From: Flavivirga rizhaonensis
GTDB taxonomy: Bacteria; Bacteroidota; Bacteroidia; Flavobacteriales; Flavobacteriaceae
Direction of reading: 5' to 3'
Assembly: GCF_004791695.1 (NCBI RefSeq)
Contig: NZ_SRSO01000003.1
Coordinates: 62,001-126,000, forward strand
Length of the DNA: 64,000 nt
Made by a program: the position numbers and the translations under genes. A model generated the notes under the pieces. It was not told where the DNA came from, searched no databases, and saw only the letters and a program-made list of their open reading frames with translations. The stretch's first letter is position 1, and each line of letters starts with the position of its first letter. This document shows positions 9,938 to 19,925 of this stretch, piece after piece.

Positions 9938-11326
9938 TTAAATTTCCTTCTCTATTTCTTCTAATGTCTTGCCTTTAGTTTCAGGTAATTTTTTTAATAT
10001 AAACAGAAAACCTAAAACACATATACCACTATAAATCCAGAAGGTTCCGTAGGCTCCTAAAGCTTCATTTAAAAGTGGGAATGTAAAAGTAAGTATGAAA
10101 CAGGCTACCCACAATGATAGTGTTGCTAAAGACATGGCAATTCCTCTTAACCTATTTGGAAAAATCTCGGATAAAACGACCCAAGTGATTGGTGCTAATG
10201 ACATGGAATAAATACCTATGGCTATTATAACCAGCACTAAAACTGGTAATCCTTTGAATTCAAAATAATAAGCACCACCTAAAATAGCATACACAATAGC
10301 TAATCCCAATGCTCCAAAAAGCATTAATTTTCGACGTCCCCAACTATCAACGGTACGCATAGCTACTAACGTAAATATTAGATTAACACTACCTGTGATC
10401 ACAATATTAAACAGCATATCTCCTACGCTATACCCAGCCGAAGTAAAAATCTCCTGCGCATAATTAAATATAATGTTAATCCCACACCATTGCTGAAAAA
10501 CTGCTAGAACAAAGCCTATAGTTAGCACGCCTATTACCTTCGGGTTTTTAAATTCTGAAAATGATACTTTTTCTTTAAATGTATTTTGAAATGTTGATTT
10601 AATATTTTGAAGTTCTTTCTGGGCATATGCCATACCTCCTATTTTTTGTAAAACATGAAGGGCCTTTAATTCGTTATCTACTTTTACTAAAAACCGTGGA
10701 CTTTTAGGTATTAAAAACATACATATAAAAAACAGTAGTGCTGGCACTAACTCTGCCCAAAACATGACTCTCCAGCCAGTTTGCCCATTCCATGATGTCA
10801 ATATTTCTTCTGCCGATACAGACTCCACCATAGGATCTGCAATTATCCAATTAGCAATTTGAGCTGTTAAAATACCTACAACAATTGAAAGTTGGTTTAT
10901 AGAAACAAATCTACCTCTATATTTGGCAGGAGCTACTTCGGCAATATACATCGGGGATAGCGTAGATGCTAATCCAATACCTACGCCCCCAATTAAACGA
11001 TAAATAATAAATAAGGTAAAATCGTTTGCAAAACCTGTTCCTAAAGCAGATACCGTAAATAATATAGAAGCAATAATGAGAGACTTTTTTCTTCCTAAAA
11101 TATCAGAAATAAAACCTGAAAGCACAGCTCCAAAAATACAACCAATTAGAGCACTACTCATAGCCCAACCCTGCATAGATGGGTTATCTGCTATATGGAA
11201 AAACTGTTCGTAAAAAGGTTTTGCGCCTCCAATCACAACCCAATCGTAACCGAATAAAAGTCCACCTAATGCAGAAACGATAGATATCCCTGCTATATAC
11301 TTTAAATTAAATCTTATATTCTCCAT
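9938..11326 (-). CDS. MFS sugar porter (sugar:H+ symporter)
   Basis: A 462-residue inner-membrane transporter with about 12 predicted membrane helices and the full sugar-porter motif set: LFGYDWVVIGG in helix 1, DILGRKK after helix 2, YIAEVAPAKYRGR after helix 4, PKSPRFL at the central loop, DSWGRRK, and PETKGKTLEEIE at the C-terminus. It resembles the XylE/glucose-type group. It is not of the FucP (FHS) family, so fucose is not the obvious cargo. It lies between GH29 (127 bp) and the GH63-like gene (260 bp). It probably imports a hexose or pentose freed by the nearby GH36/GH63-like enzymes. Confidence 0.9.
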   Translation of the reverse strand: MENIRFNLKYIAGISIVSALGGLLFGYDWVVIGGAKPFYEQFFHIADNPSMQGWAMSSALIGCIFGAVLSGFISDILGRKKSLIIASILFTVSALGTGFANDFTLFIIYRLIGGVGIGLASTLSPMYIAEVAPAKYRGRFVSINQLSIVVGILTAQIANWIIADPMVESVSAEEILTSWNGQTGWRVMFWAELVPALLFFICMFLIPKSPRFLVKVDNELKALHVLQKIGGMAYAQKELQNIKSTFQNTFKEKVSFSEFKNPKVIGVLTIGFVLAVFQQWCGINIIFNYAQEIFTSAGYSVGDMLFNIVITGSVNLIFTLVAMRTVDSWGRRKLMLFGALGLAIVYAILGGAYYFEFKGLPVLVLVIIAIGIYSMSLAPITWVVLSEIFPNRLRGIAMSLATLSLWVACFILTFTFPLLNEALGAYGTFWIYSGICVLGFLFILKKLPETKGKTLEEIEKEI

Positions 11327-11453
11327 GTTAAAATCTATTTTTATATTTCATTATGAACCTTTATCGATGAACTGGTAAGAAACTCCAATACACATACCAA
11401 ACGTTCAATAGTATTACGTATTGATGATCAAGATTTAGTAAAACTTCTATTTT

Positions 11454-13004
11454 TTACTCTGCTAAATTCTTATATTTTAAATCTCCAGAAACTATTTTAA
11501 ATACCGTCGCATAAGGTGATACTATATCTCCAGAGGGTATTTTAATGTTTAGACCTGCTTCTAATACTTCATATTCTATTTTCAATTTAGACCCCAATAG
11601 TTCAATACTTTCAATTTCATAGTCATATAAAGGAGAATCTTTTTTCAATGCTTTAATCAAGACTTGTTCTTTAGGTACTCCTAAACATATTATAAAAAAA
11701 TCTTTTCCTCTTTGGGTGAATCTAAAATCGGAATCACTAAAAACAAGCCCAGCATTTTTACGCTCAGACATATGTGTAACATTCAAATCTTCTAATGTAG
11801 GTCCTTCTCCAAAAATTTTCCAAGGGCGAGACTCATAAATTGATTCACCATTAATAGCTAGCCAATTCCCCAATTCAGAAAGAACATATTTTTGATTTTC
11901 TGGTATTGTACCATCTGCTTTAGGTGAAACATTTAAAAGTAAATTTCCATTCTTACTTACAATATCAATCAAGCCGTCAATAACAACATTTGGAGATTTT
12001 ACAATCATTTTTTCGGTATAACCCCAATTAAATACTCCTAAAGCGGTATCGGTCTGCCAAGGTTCTTTTCTAATGTCATTTAATTTCCCTCTTTCAATAT
12101 CTAATACGGCACAACCGTCTGGCCAAATATGTCGAGAATTGTTTTTATAGTTAAAAACCACTTCTTTTTTCAAATCCAAGGCATGATTATAATAATATGA
12201 TAATAACTCCAATTTCGTAGGCATACCTTCATGAGCATTCAATGCGCCATCAAACCAAAGTAAATCTGGTTCATAAAGATTAATCATGTCTTTTGTTCTA
12301 TCTTCAAAAAGTTTTAGAAACTGCTTATCTGCTGGTTGCCCCTCTGGATGTGGACGCCCATATAAACCAAAATTTTCAGGATCGGAAGTATCAAATTTTT
12401 CATCATGCTTATAATAATACCAATTTTCAGAAAAATGTGATGAAATCCCAAACTTTAGTCCACGTGCTCTTGTTTCTTTAGCCAACTCTCCTGCAATATC
12501 TCGTTTAGGCCCCATGTTTAATGAATTCCATTTAGTTATATTAGAGGCGTACATAGCAAAACCATCATGATGTTCTCCCACTGGTACTATATATTTTGCC
12601 CCTGATTGTTCAAAAACATCAAGCCATTCTTTTGGATCAAATTTCTCTGCCTTAAACATGGGAATAAAATCTTTATATCCAAATTTTTTCTGGTCTCCAT
12701 AAGTTTCTTTATGATGTTTATATACGTTCCAAGACAAGTCTCCATGCTTGCGAGTGTATGTCGAATCATACATTCTATTAGGATACCATTCATTACAATA
12801 TGCTGGTACCGCATAAGGTCCCCAATGAATAAAAATCCCCAGTTTAGCATCATTAAACCATTTAGGCACCTCATATTTTTGTACAGATTGCCAATCTGGA
12901 CGATAATTTTCTTGTAAGTCTACAATTTGTTCATTCTTTTCTTTACAAGCAGATAAAAAAAATAGTATGCATATTGTTGTAATTAATATATTAATTTTAA
13001 TCAT
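11454..13004 (-). CDS. GH29 alpha-L-fucosidase lipoprotein (copy 1)
   Basis: A 516-residue lipoprotein with lipobox LSAC at 17-20. The GH29 barrel begins PKWFNDAKLGIFIHWGPY (about 47-64). It has the substrate-binding HHDG at 145-148 and the nucleophile aspartate D252 in LLWFDGA. A C-terminal beta-sandwich fills residues from about 400. The enzyme should remove terminal alpha-L-fucose by a retaining mechanism. Within the locus it most resembles the 488-residue GH29 at 35283. It sits between GH30 (82 bp upstream) and the MFS gene in a same-strand run. Confidence 0.92.
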   Translation of the reverse strand: MIKINILITTICILFFLSACKEKNEQIVDLQENYRPDWQSVQKYEVPKWFNDAKLGIFIHWGPYAVPAYCNEWYPNRMYDSTYTRKHGDLSWNVYKHHKETYGDQKKFGYKDFIPMFKAEKFDPKEWLDVFEQSGAKYIVPVGEHHDGFAMYASNITKWNSLNMGPKRDIAGELAKETRARGLKFGISSHFSENWYYYKHDEKFDTSDPENFGLYGRPHPEGQPADKQFLKLFEDRTKDMINLYEPDLLWFDGALNAHEGMPTKLELLSYYYNHALDLKKEVVFNYKNNSRHIWPDGCAVLDIERGKLNDIRKEPWQTDTALGVFNWGYTEKMIVKSPNVVIDGLIDIVSKNGNLLLNVSPKADGTIPENQKYVLSELGNWLAINGESIYESRPWKIFGEGPTLEDLNVTHMSERKNAGLVFSDSDFRFTQRGKDFFIICLGVPKEQVLIKALKKDSPLYDYEIESIELLGSKLKIEYEVLEAGLNIKIPSGDIVSPYATVFKIVSGDLKYKNLAE

Positions 13005-13086
13005 TTAAAGTGTGATTTTAATTTTGATAGTTGCCAAACAATCCATTTAATTAGTTTGAAAAACACCTATTTTGAACTTCTATTTT

Positions 13087-14475
13087 CTATTTTTTATTAA
13101 CAACTATAGCCGAGAGTGAATTTGCTGGTACTTCAACAACTGTTTTTTCACCAGCTACATGACATTCAAAATATTCTACCTCATTTTTTTCATTTTGAAC
13201 CAATAGATAAATTTCGCCATTATTTTCAACAGAAATTATATCAGAACGACAGAAACTAGCAATACGCTTTGCTCCAGGTTGTAAAAATTTACTCATCAAA
13301 TATATCACTGCATAATCAGGATTATATGTAATTGTTTTTTCATCTCTGTTTATATTAATCAATGAGTTCTGTTTCCAGTCCCATCCGCTCTTTCCTGTTT
13401 CATTTAGAATCATATTCCAATAACAGTAATTAGGAGATCCATGATTAATATAGCCAGCGACTTCACTTAATCTTGTTCTGGCTTGTTCCATCGAATTTTT
13501 ACCATTAAAACACTTACCTTCTGTATGCATCATATTTACTCCCGGAAATAGTGATTGCATATCATTGATATATCTTGTCTTGGTGTATTGAATACCTATG
13601 CCATCCACAGAATTTCGCATTTTTTTATCTGCCACAAATTCAATGGCATCTAATTGTTGTGCAGTACGAAACGTTCCTGCCCATACTCCAGTTTTAACCT
13701 TGTTTTTTTGAAAAGTGGGGCGTAAATATTCTTTAGAAAAATGTGCCATTTGTTCTGGTGGCATAACACAAGACGGGTATTTTGTATGAACATCTGGTTC
13801 ATTTTGAATGATAATCCTATCAATAACAACTCCATTTTTAGCATAATTCTTTACATATTTTAAAAAGTAAAGGGCATATGCTGCATAAACTTCAGGGTTA
13901 TCTTTCAAATGATTTTTTTCTGGAAATTCAACCCCCCTATCCATATAACCCGAACCTTTCATCCAACCGGGCGGGCTCCATGGGGACGCAAAAATTCTAA
14001 GGTTTTTATTAAATTTATGGGCTTTCTGTATATATGGCAATACAGCTTCTTTTTCTCGCTTAAAAGAAAAATTCTCCATTTTATAATCTCCTTCTACTTC
14101 ACTATAACTATAAGCATCAATACCAAAATCACTCGCTCCAATTGCTGTTCTACAAAAAGAAAAACCACTTCCATCGTTTTTACTAAATAAATTTTGCATC
14201 AACTTATTTTGCATCCTATTTGGTAAACTAAACAAAGCTTCTCCCCCTATTTCATTAAACGCTCCTCCAATACCTTCTAAGGTTTGAAATTGAATATCTG
14301 GATAAACAGTAATTTTTTTTCCAGAATTCTTCGAAGATTTGGGTGTGTATTTCTGAATTGGATTTTCAGAAATTGTTTTATCATCGCTAATATCTACATA
14401 ATAAACACTTGTACTTAATTGTGCCTTTGCTAGTAATGAACTAATAAATATTAGGAATACTATACCTTTTTTCAT
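13087..14475 (-). CDS. GH30 glycoside hydrolase (beta-glucosidase / beta-xylosidase type)
   Basis: A 462-residue secreted protein with a type I signal peptide (ISSLLAKAQ, cleavage near residue 19). The GH30 barrel has GIGGAFNEIGGEAL near 68-81, SPWSPPGWMK near 164-173, acid/base E226 in QNEPDV and nucleophile E319 in MMHTEG. A C-terminal beta domain follows. GH30 members act on beta-glucosyl, beta-xylosyl, beta-fucosyl or beta-glucuronyl linkages. The long glucosylceramidase-like layout fits subfamilies 1-3, but the substrate cannot be read from the sequence. It lies 59 bp downstream of a sulfatase. Confidence 0.9.
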   Translation of the reverse strand: MKKGIVFLIFISSLLAKAQLSTSVYYVDISDDKTISENPIQKYTPKSSKNSGKKITVYPDIQFQTLEGIGGAFNEIGGEALFSLPNRMQNKLMQNLFSKNDGSGFSFCRTAIGASDFGIDAYSYSEVEGDYKMENFSFKREKEAVLPYIQKAHKFNKNLRIFASPWSPPGWMKGSGYMDRGVEFPEKNHLKDNPEVYAAYALYFLKYVKNYAKNGVVIDRIIIQNEPDVHTKYPSCVMPPEQMAHFSKEYLRPTFQKNKVKTGVWAGTFRTAQQLDAIEFVADKKMRNSVDGIGIQYTKTRYINDMQSLFPGVNMMHTEGKCFNGKNSMEQARTRLSEVAGYINHGSPNYCYWNMILNETGKSGWDWKQNSLININRDEKTITYNPDYAVIYLMSKFLQPGAKRIASFCRSDIISVENNGEIYLLVQNEKNEVEYFECHVAGEKTVVEVPANSLSAIVVNKK

Positions 14476-14534
14476 TTTATAATCTTATTATATATTATTT
14501 TAATCAATTTTCACACTGCAGTATTTAATAAACA

Positions 14535-16121
14535 TCAATCATTCCAATGTTTATCGATAATTTCTTGTAAATGCGGAAATTCTTGATCTTCCTCATTTAA
14601 GGTTTTTCTAGTTTCCAGTAATTCTTTTTTCATATTTTCAATGACATCTTTATACTTTGGATTCTCATAAAGATTATTCATTTCTTTCGGATCATTTTTC
14701 AAATCATAAAACTCCCAGGCTGCAGGTGTAGGAAGTACTTTATTGGAATGGTTTTCATCGTTCCAATACATAGAAAGTGTTCCTTCTTTTTCGAGATTAT
14801 GGTAACGACCATAAAAGAAAATCAACTTGTAATCTTTACTTCTCAATCCAAAATGAGCAGGAATATCATGATGTACCATATGCATCCAATAACGATAATA
14901 TGTCGACGTGCGCCAATCTTTTGGAGTCTCTCCTTCAAGCGCCTTCTTCATGCTTTTACCTTGCATATAATCTGGGACTTTACCTCCCGCCAACTCGATT
15001 AAAGTTGGTGCAAAATCCGTATTATTTATAATGATATCTGACCGTGTTCCTTCTTTTATTTTCTTAGGATAATGTGCTATAAAAGGCATGTGTATAGATT
15101 CTTCATACATCCATCGCTTGTCTTCAAAATCATGCTCTCCAAGCATCATTCCTTGATCTGAGGTATATACAATAATGGTATTTTCCCATAAACCATTATC
15201 TTTTAAGTATTTAAAAAACCGCCCTAAATTATCATCCACTCCTTTTACACAACGTAAATATCTTTTTAAATATTCCTGATATGCTGCACTAGTAGCTTCC
15301 TTTTCTGTGGGTCTATCGCCAGTTTTAAAAATATCAACATAACTACGATTGGGGTGCCTCGTAGAAATTGAGGAACCTATAACATTAATTAAGCTATCAT
15401 TGCTCCCACGCGTAGCTTCAGATCCCCAATTTGGTTGATTGTATAAACTTTCTGGCTCAGGAATTTTAACATCCTGCAGATAATCTGCATACTTAGGATT
15501 AAATTGAAACATATCATGTGGCGCTTTGAAATGATACATAAGAAAAAAAGGTTTTTTAGTCTCTTTTCTATGACCTAACCAATCTAACACTTGATCTGTA
15601 ATAACATCTGAGCTATGTCCTTCGTACTTAACAAAATTATCTGGCCATTTGCCTTTTCCTTTTACTCTAAATTCTGGGTTGAAATACTTTCCTTGAGATT
15701 GAAGCACTTTATAATAATCAAATGCTACAGGTTCATTATGTAAATGCCATTTTCCAATCATTGCGGTTTCATATCCCAACTTCTTCATTTCTTCTGGAAG
15801 GTATTGTTTCGTTGTAGACAAGTCCCCCCATAAATCAAGTACCCCATTAGTTTGACTATACTGCCCTGTAAGAATAGATGCCCGACTTGGTGTGCAAATT
15901 GAATTGGTGACAAAACAATTTTCAAATATCATACCTTCTCTTGCTAATTCATCTAAATGAGGTGTTGGGTTTAAACTTGCTAGCCTTCCTCCATATATTC
16001 CCGTAGCATTTGTCGCATGATCATCCGTCATGATGTATATAATATTTGGTTTTATCTTTTTATCATCTTTGCAGGAATATAAAAAAACTGATGCTGTTAG
16101 TAAGAGAAAAAAAAGCTTCAT
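14535..16121 (-). CDS. S1 family sulfatase lipoprotein (sulfatase A)
   Basis: A 528-residue formylglycine-dependent sulfatase with lipobox LYSC at 14-17. Metal-binding aspartates are in TDDHA (D33, D34). The active-site signature CTPSR lies at 76-80, where C76 is matured to formylglycine. GKWHL near 123-127 and the TSDQGMMLGEHD block near 340 are also typical. It is clearly a different subfamily from the other two sulfatases here (CLPSR and CQPSR types). It desulfates a sugar residue so that the exo-glycosidases can act. An anaerobic or other sulfatase-maturing enzyme is needed and is not in this window. Confidence 0.93.
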   Translation of the reverse strand: MKLFFLLLTASVFLYSCKDDKKIKPNIIYIMTDDHATNATGIYGGRLASLNPTPHLDELAREGMIFENCFVTNSICTPSRASILTGQYSQTNGVLDLWGDLSTTKQYLPEEMKKLGYETAMIGKWHLHNEPVAFDYYKVLQSQGKYFNPEFRVKGKGKWPDNFVKYEGHSSDVITDQVLDWLGHRKETKKPFFLMYHFKAPHDMFQFNPKYADYLQDVKIPEPESLYNQPNWGSEATRGSNDSLINVIGSSISTRHPNRSYVDIFKTGDRPTEKEATSAAYQEYLKRYLRCVKGVDDNLGRFFKYLKDNGLWENTIIVYTSDQGMMLGEHDFEDKRWMYEESIHMPFIAHYPKKIKEGTRSDIIINNTDFAPTLIELAGGKVPDYMQGKSMKKALEGETPKDWRTSTYYRYWMHMVHHDIPAHFGLRSKDYKLIFFYGRYHNLEKEGTLSMYWNDENHSNKVLPTPAAWEFYDLKNDPKEMNNLYENPKYKDVIENMKKELLETRKTLNEEDQEFPHLQEIIDKHWND

Positions 16122-16209
16122 ATCATATATTTTTTAACGGTAATAATTGGCAATAAATCATAAGAAATTATGTTTTTAACGTTCATTTAAAAAAATTGTT
16201 TTAAATACG

Positions 16210-17615
16210 ATACTTACTCTGTTTTAAAATTCCAAACCTGGCCTATTGTTACGCCTCCTTTATCATCTCTCGCCAAGACTTTCCAATAATAGGTTGTATT
16301 TGCTGCTAATGATGAAGCCACATAGCTCTTTTCTGTATGGCTTGTGACCGCTGTGGCAACTGGGGGATTGTTAGTGTCCAAATATACATCAAAGACCAAG
16401 GCATCGTTATCTACATCTGTAGCTCCCCAAGATAATGATACGGAATTACCTTGAGTCGTTGAGCCTAAAGAAGGCTGAATAAGTTTAGGTGAAAATGGTA
16501 AATGGTTTTCTTCGCCTATCCCCTCAGTATAAAGTTGAAAAATCGATGAGAATTCACTAGAGGCATTCTTACTGTCGTTTGCTTTTACTCGCCAATAATA
16601 TGCCACTGCTTTATCTAATAAAACGGTTTTAGTTGTAGAAGTTAAATTCGAAAAGCTATGGGTTATTTGTGTAAACTCAATATTCTTTGAGATCTCTATG
16701 GTATATTTTACCGCATCCCCATCTGGATCTGTTGAAGCCTCCCAATTAAAAACAAGATTGTTGTCTATACATAACAGATTGTCTGTGGGATCTGTTAAAG
16801 TTGGTACTGTTGGTGATGTATTTCCATTTGGGCCTGGATCAGGATTTGGATTTGGTGCTGGATCGTCACCACCTCCGCTACATGAAACAACTGCTATACT
16901 AGCTGCTATAAGTAATAAATATTTTTTCATTATTTCTTCATTATTTTAAGAACCTTAGGCTTCTTGTCCAATTGAACAACTGCAAAATATATGCCTGCCG
17001 GTTTATTGTTTATATCTAATTGAATTTTCCTATTGTTTACTTTATAACTCTTTGTGGAAATTAACTGCGAGTACACATTGTATAGTTCTACGGTTACAAC
17101 TTTTAAGGGCATAGATAATTCTATTTCGAAATTACCATCTGTTGGATTTGGAGACGAAGTAATAATGCCATCCATGGTTTTGGTTAAAGCACCTTCACAG
17201 GCTACGCTTGTTTTAACTTCTATTGAGTCGCCATAATTGGCCACTACAGAAAATGATTTTGATGAGGTCTGTAAAACCATTTCACCATTTACCAATACAT
17301 CAAAAGGTGCTGTTCCATCGGTTATATCTATAGTTACCTTGTTTGATTTTATGCTTGTTTTTCCTGTAACACTTGTACCTTCTTCTATTTCTACACTATA
17401 ACATTGCTGCAAACTGGTAGCTGTATTGGTGATACATAAATCATAAGTTCCCGGTGCTATATCCTCTATTGTCCATTCATTAGTGAAATTAATATCTGCT
17501 GTTCCATTAAAATTGGCTACATAACTTCCAACATTTTTTGCTACGATCTTTATTTGTCCGTTATTCTTATCCGGACAGGTCTCTCCTGTTGTTTTAATAG
17601 TATAACTATCATCAC
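16210..17615. repeat. 1.4-kb duplicated block, copy 1
   Basis: This block and 24966-26371 align end to end with a constant offset of 8,756 bp and no net indel. Only scattered substitutions are seen outside the divergent proline-rich linker of the lipoprotein. The block covers the whole FN3 lipoprotein gene and the last 227 or so codons of the upstream T9SS protein. Similarity stops sharply at both ends, on one side within a few bases of the lipoprotein stop codon. Confidence 0.93.
16214..16930 (-). CDS. Lipoprotein with two fibronectin type III-like domains (copy 1)
   Basis: A 238-residue lipoprotein: signal with cysteine C17 in VVSCSGGG, a Pro/Asn/Asp-rich linker at about 23-40, then two FN3-like repeats at about 42-137 and 145-238. 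Each repeat carries the same closing strand motif (YYWRVKANDSKN; YYWKVLARDDKGG). There is no catalytic motif. It probably serves as a surface-anchored binding or scaffold protein. Its ATG overlaps the stop codon of the upstream GH141-like T9SS gene (TAATG), implying translational coupling and a shared role. A near-identical copy lies at 24970-25686. Confidence 0.85.
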   Translation of the reverse strand: MKKYLLLIAASIAVVSCSGGGDDPAPNPNPDPGPNGNTSPTVPTLTDPTDNLLCIDNNLVFNWEASTDPDGDAVKYTIEISKNIEFTQITHSFSNLTSTTKTVLLDKAVAYYWRVKANDSKNASSEFSSIFQLYTEGIGEENHLPFSPKLIQPSLGSTTQGNSVSLSWGATDVDNDALVFDVYLDTNNPPVATAVTSHTEKSYVASSLAANTTYYWKVLARDDKGGVTIGQVWNFKTE

Positions 17616-19887
17616 CTATCTCTTCAGTAGCTCCTAAACATGGTGCTAATTTATAAATCATCTCCCCAGAGTTATAGTATAACTGATCATTAATGGTATC
17701 GTAATTATATGTAGCATCATTAACGTGACTAGCTTGTCCATCAAATCGCTGTTTCATTTTTTGACGATATACGTCCTTATCAGGCACAGTACATCTGTAT
17801 TCATCGAGAAATAATCCAATATTTTCAAATGGAATATCTGGAGCATAACCAGGTCTTGGTTCTTTGAATTTAAAATTAAGAGCGTTAGGATTCACGAAAA
17901 TATCTAAACCTATATCTTGGCTTCCTTGAACAGGTTCTATTCCTCCACTTAAAACATTTTGAGTATTTCCATAAAACATATTATCTGTATAATCACATTC
18001 ATAAGGTCTAAATTGGTCATTATCATTATACGCTTGGAAAAGTGTTTTCATTTTCGGATAACGCTGATACCAAAAATCATCTACTCTATCTGTAAAATTA
18101 TCAGCAGTTAAATTGGTTTCCCAACCACTAGTCCCTGTAATTTTTAACATTTTCCCTATGTAATTGTCTTTATCATTTGATGTTGGGTTCGTACCCAAGT
18201 AATTCATAACCTTGTTATATAAACTAGCTTTACTACTACCGTTTCTAATACCTCTATAGCACTCCAATACTACATTTCTTGAAACAGAATGTGCCCCACC
18301 TTGATTCATTTTAAGTGCTTCCCAGCCTCCTTTGTATACAATGTTTTCATAAACTTCTTCTCCTGAATCTAAATCATCAGAGAAAAAAGAAGCTCTCCCT
18401 AATAACTTAGGCACACTCATAATATGATGCACAAAATTGTGTCGAATTTTATTCCCAAAAGACCACAAGGCCGCACCCGTATAAAAAGCACCACCATCGC
18501 CTTCTTCAATACCAACATTAAATGCTTCATTGAGTTCTATAACATGATCTACTCCTGTATGTGTAACAGGTTGTCCGTTCATATTGTGAATTAAATTATT
18601 TTTAAATGCATTACCTGCTCCACTCATTCCACAAGCCTTACCATAAAAGTCTTTTGAGTATACTTGTGTAAAATGACAGTTTTCTATAGAATTATTACCA
18701 TGTTCTATAGATGTAGATGTCATCTTCCCACCATATAACCTAGTACTATTAGGAATATCATAAAAATCACAACTTAATACACGACAATTTCTTACATCGT
18801 GCCATAAGTTAACAGCTAATATGGGGCTTGAAATATATCTAAATGTTACCCCTGCAATTAAAACATTATTACTGCTACCTGTTACATTAATAGCTCCATC
18901 GCCGTTGCTCCCTCTACCAACATTTTGGATGGTCATTTTTTTTATCTGTACATCTTGAGCATCTTTAATTTCAAAACATTGAGGACCAGCCCAAGCTCCT
19001 ATTTCTGTATCTTGGCTTATAGGTGCATAAGGCCAAATATATAATCGGGAATCATCACTATCAAAATACCACTCTCCTGGTTCGTCCAATTCACATAAAA
19101 GATGGTAAACAAACAAACGATTAGGGTGTCCTCCTAATTTTATGTCATATCTAGTACCATCAGTAAGTCTTATATCTCCACCACTACTAACTGAATTAAC
19201 AGAAAGGTCTTCTTTATAAAAATCTGCAGAGAAATATCCTTTAACTCTTGCCTTCTTTATTCTTGATAGCTCCGCATTCCATTTAGAACTGTTTATAGGT
19301 TCTATTAATTTAAATAGGGCACCTTTAGGGTCTTCATCAGTTCCTTCAACTCTAACTTGATTTCCACTTACTGTACCATTATTCATATGGGCATATCCAT
19401 TATTGGGAAATCTTGCAACAGTAGCCATTTTATTATCTATAGAAATCTGAGAAGTCGGTTTATTTAGAAATTCTTTTAAAGCGACATCTGTAATAACCTG
19501 TGAGTATACTTTTCCGATGGCATTGCTGTGCAATTTAGCTGACAAATCACCATCAGCTACCAATTGGAATTGCCCTGGGTCAATAAATTCACTCCCATCA
19601 AATATTACTTTTTCATCTTGATAACCAGTAAATATAATTCCTGAATCCTGTCCATCCAGATTACAAGTCGTGTCAAAATTATATCGACCTCCACGGATAT
19701 ATATCGTTTTTATCCCAGTGCTTCTGGCCTTGTCTCTTGCTCCAATTAAAGTCGCTAAAGGCTCATCAATTGTTCCAGTATTACTGTCATTACCATTTGT
19801 GGATATATAAATTTGTGCATTGAGACCAATAGAAAATAAAAACCCTATTAAAATTAACTTAAATTGTATTTTTTTTACATTCTTCAT
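16930..19887 (-). CDS. GH141-like beta-helix enzyme with T9SS sorting domain (paralogue A)
   Basis: A 985-residue secreted protein. A type I signal (FSIGLNAQ, about 1-25) precedes YISTNGNDSNTG, the usual opening of right-handed parallel beta-helix enzymes. The helix spans about 30-720. It carries LDEPGEWYFD (family hallmark), EEGDGGAFYTGA near 462 and SDDLDSGEE near 502. The two aspartates about 40 residues apart match what I recall of the GH141 catalytic pair. Residues about 759-985 are a module shared with the 1159-residue paralogue, ending in a T9SS type A domain (SPNPTDGNFEIELS ... KVLKIMKK). GH141 includes alpha-L-fucosidase and xylanase activities. It follows a sulfatase by 38 bp and overlaps the FN3 gene by 1 bp. 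Confidence 0.8.
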   Translation of the reverse strand: MKNVKKIQFKLILIGFLFSIGLNAQIYISTNGNDSNTGTIDEPLATLIGARDKARSTGIKTIYIRGGRYNFDTTCNLDGQDSGIIFTGYQDEKVIFDGSEFIDPGQFQLVADGDLSAKLHSNAIGKVYSQVITDVALKEFLNKPTSQISIDNKMATVARFPNNGYAHMNNGTVSGNQVRVEGTDEDPKGALFKLIEPINSSKWNAELSRIKKARVKGYFSADFYKEDLSVNSVSSGGDIRLTDGTRYDIKLGGHPNRLFVYHLLCELDEPGEWYFDSDDSRLYIWPYAPISQDTEIGAWAGPQCFEIKDAQDVQIKKMTIQNVGRGSNGDGAINVTGSSNNVLIAGVTFRYISSPILAVNLWHDVRNCRVLSCDFYDIPNSTRLYGGKMTSTSIEHGNNSIENCHFTQVYSKDFYGKACGMSGAGNAFKNNLIHNMNGQPVTHTGVDHVIELNEAFNVGIEEGDGGAFYTGAALWSFGNKIRHNFVHHIMSVPKLLGRASFFSDDLDSGEEVYENIVYKGGWEALKMNQGGAHSVSRNVVLECYRGIRNGSSKASLYNKVMNYLGTNPTSNDKDNYIGKMLKITGTSGWETNLTADNFTDRVDDFWYQRYPKMKTLFQAYNDNDQFRPYECDYTDNMFYGNTQNVLSGGIEPVQGSQDIGLDIFVNPNALNFKFKEPRPGYAPDIPFENIGLFLDEYRCTVPDKDVYRQKMKQRFDGQASHVNDATYNYDTINDQLYYNSGEMIYKLAPCLGATEEIGDDSYTIKTTGETCPDKNNGQIKIVAKNVGSYVANFNGTADINFTNEWTIEDIAPGTYDLCITNTATSLQQCYSVEIEEGTSVTGKTSIKSNKVTIDITDGTAPFDVLVNGEMVLQTSSKSFSVVANYGDSIEVKTSVACEGALTKTMDGIITSSPNPTDGNFEIELSMPLKVVTVELYNVYSQLISTKSYKVNNRKIQLDINNKPAGIYFAVVQLDKKPKVLKIMKK

Positions 19888-19925
19888 GGTTTTTTAAATT
19901 GAATATTACTAAAACATTTTTTGAA

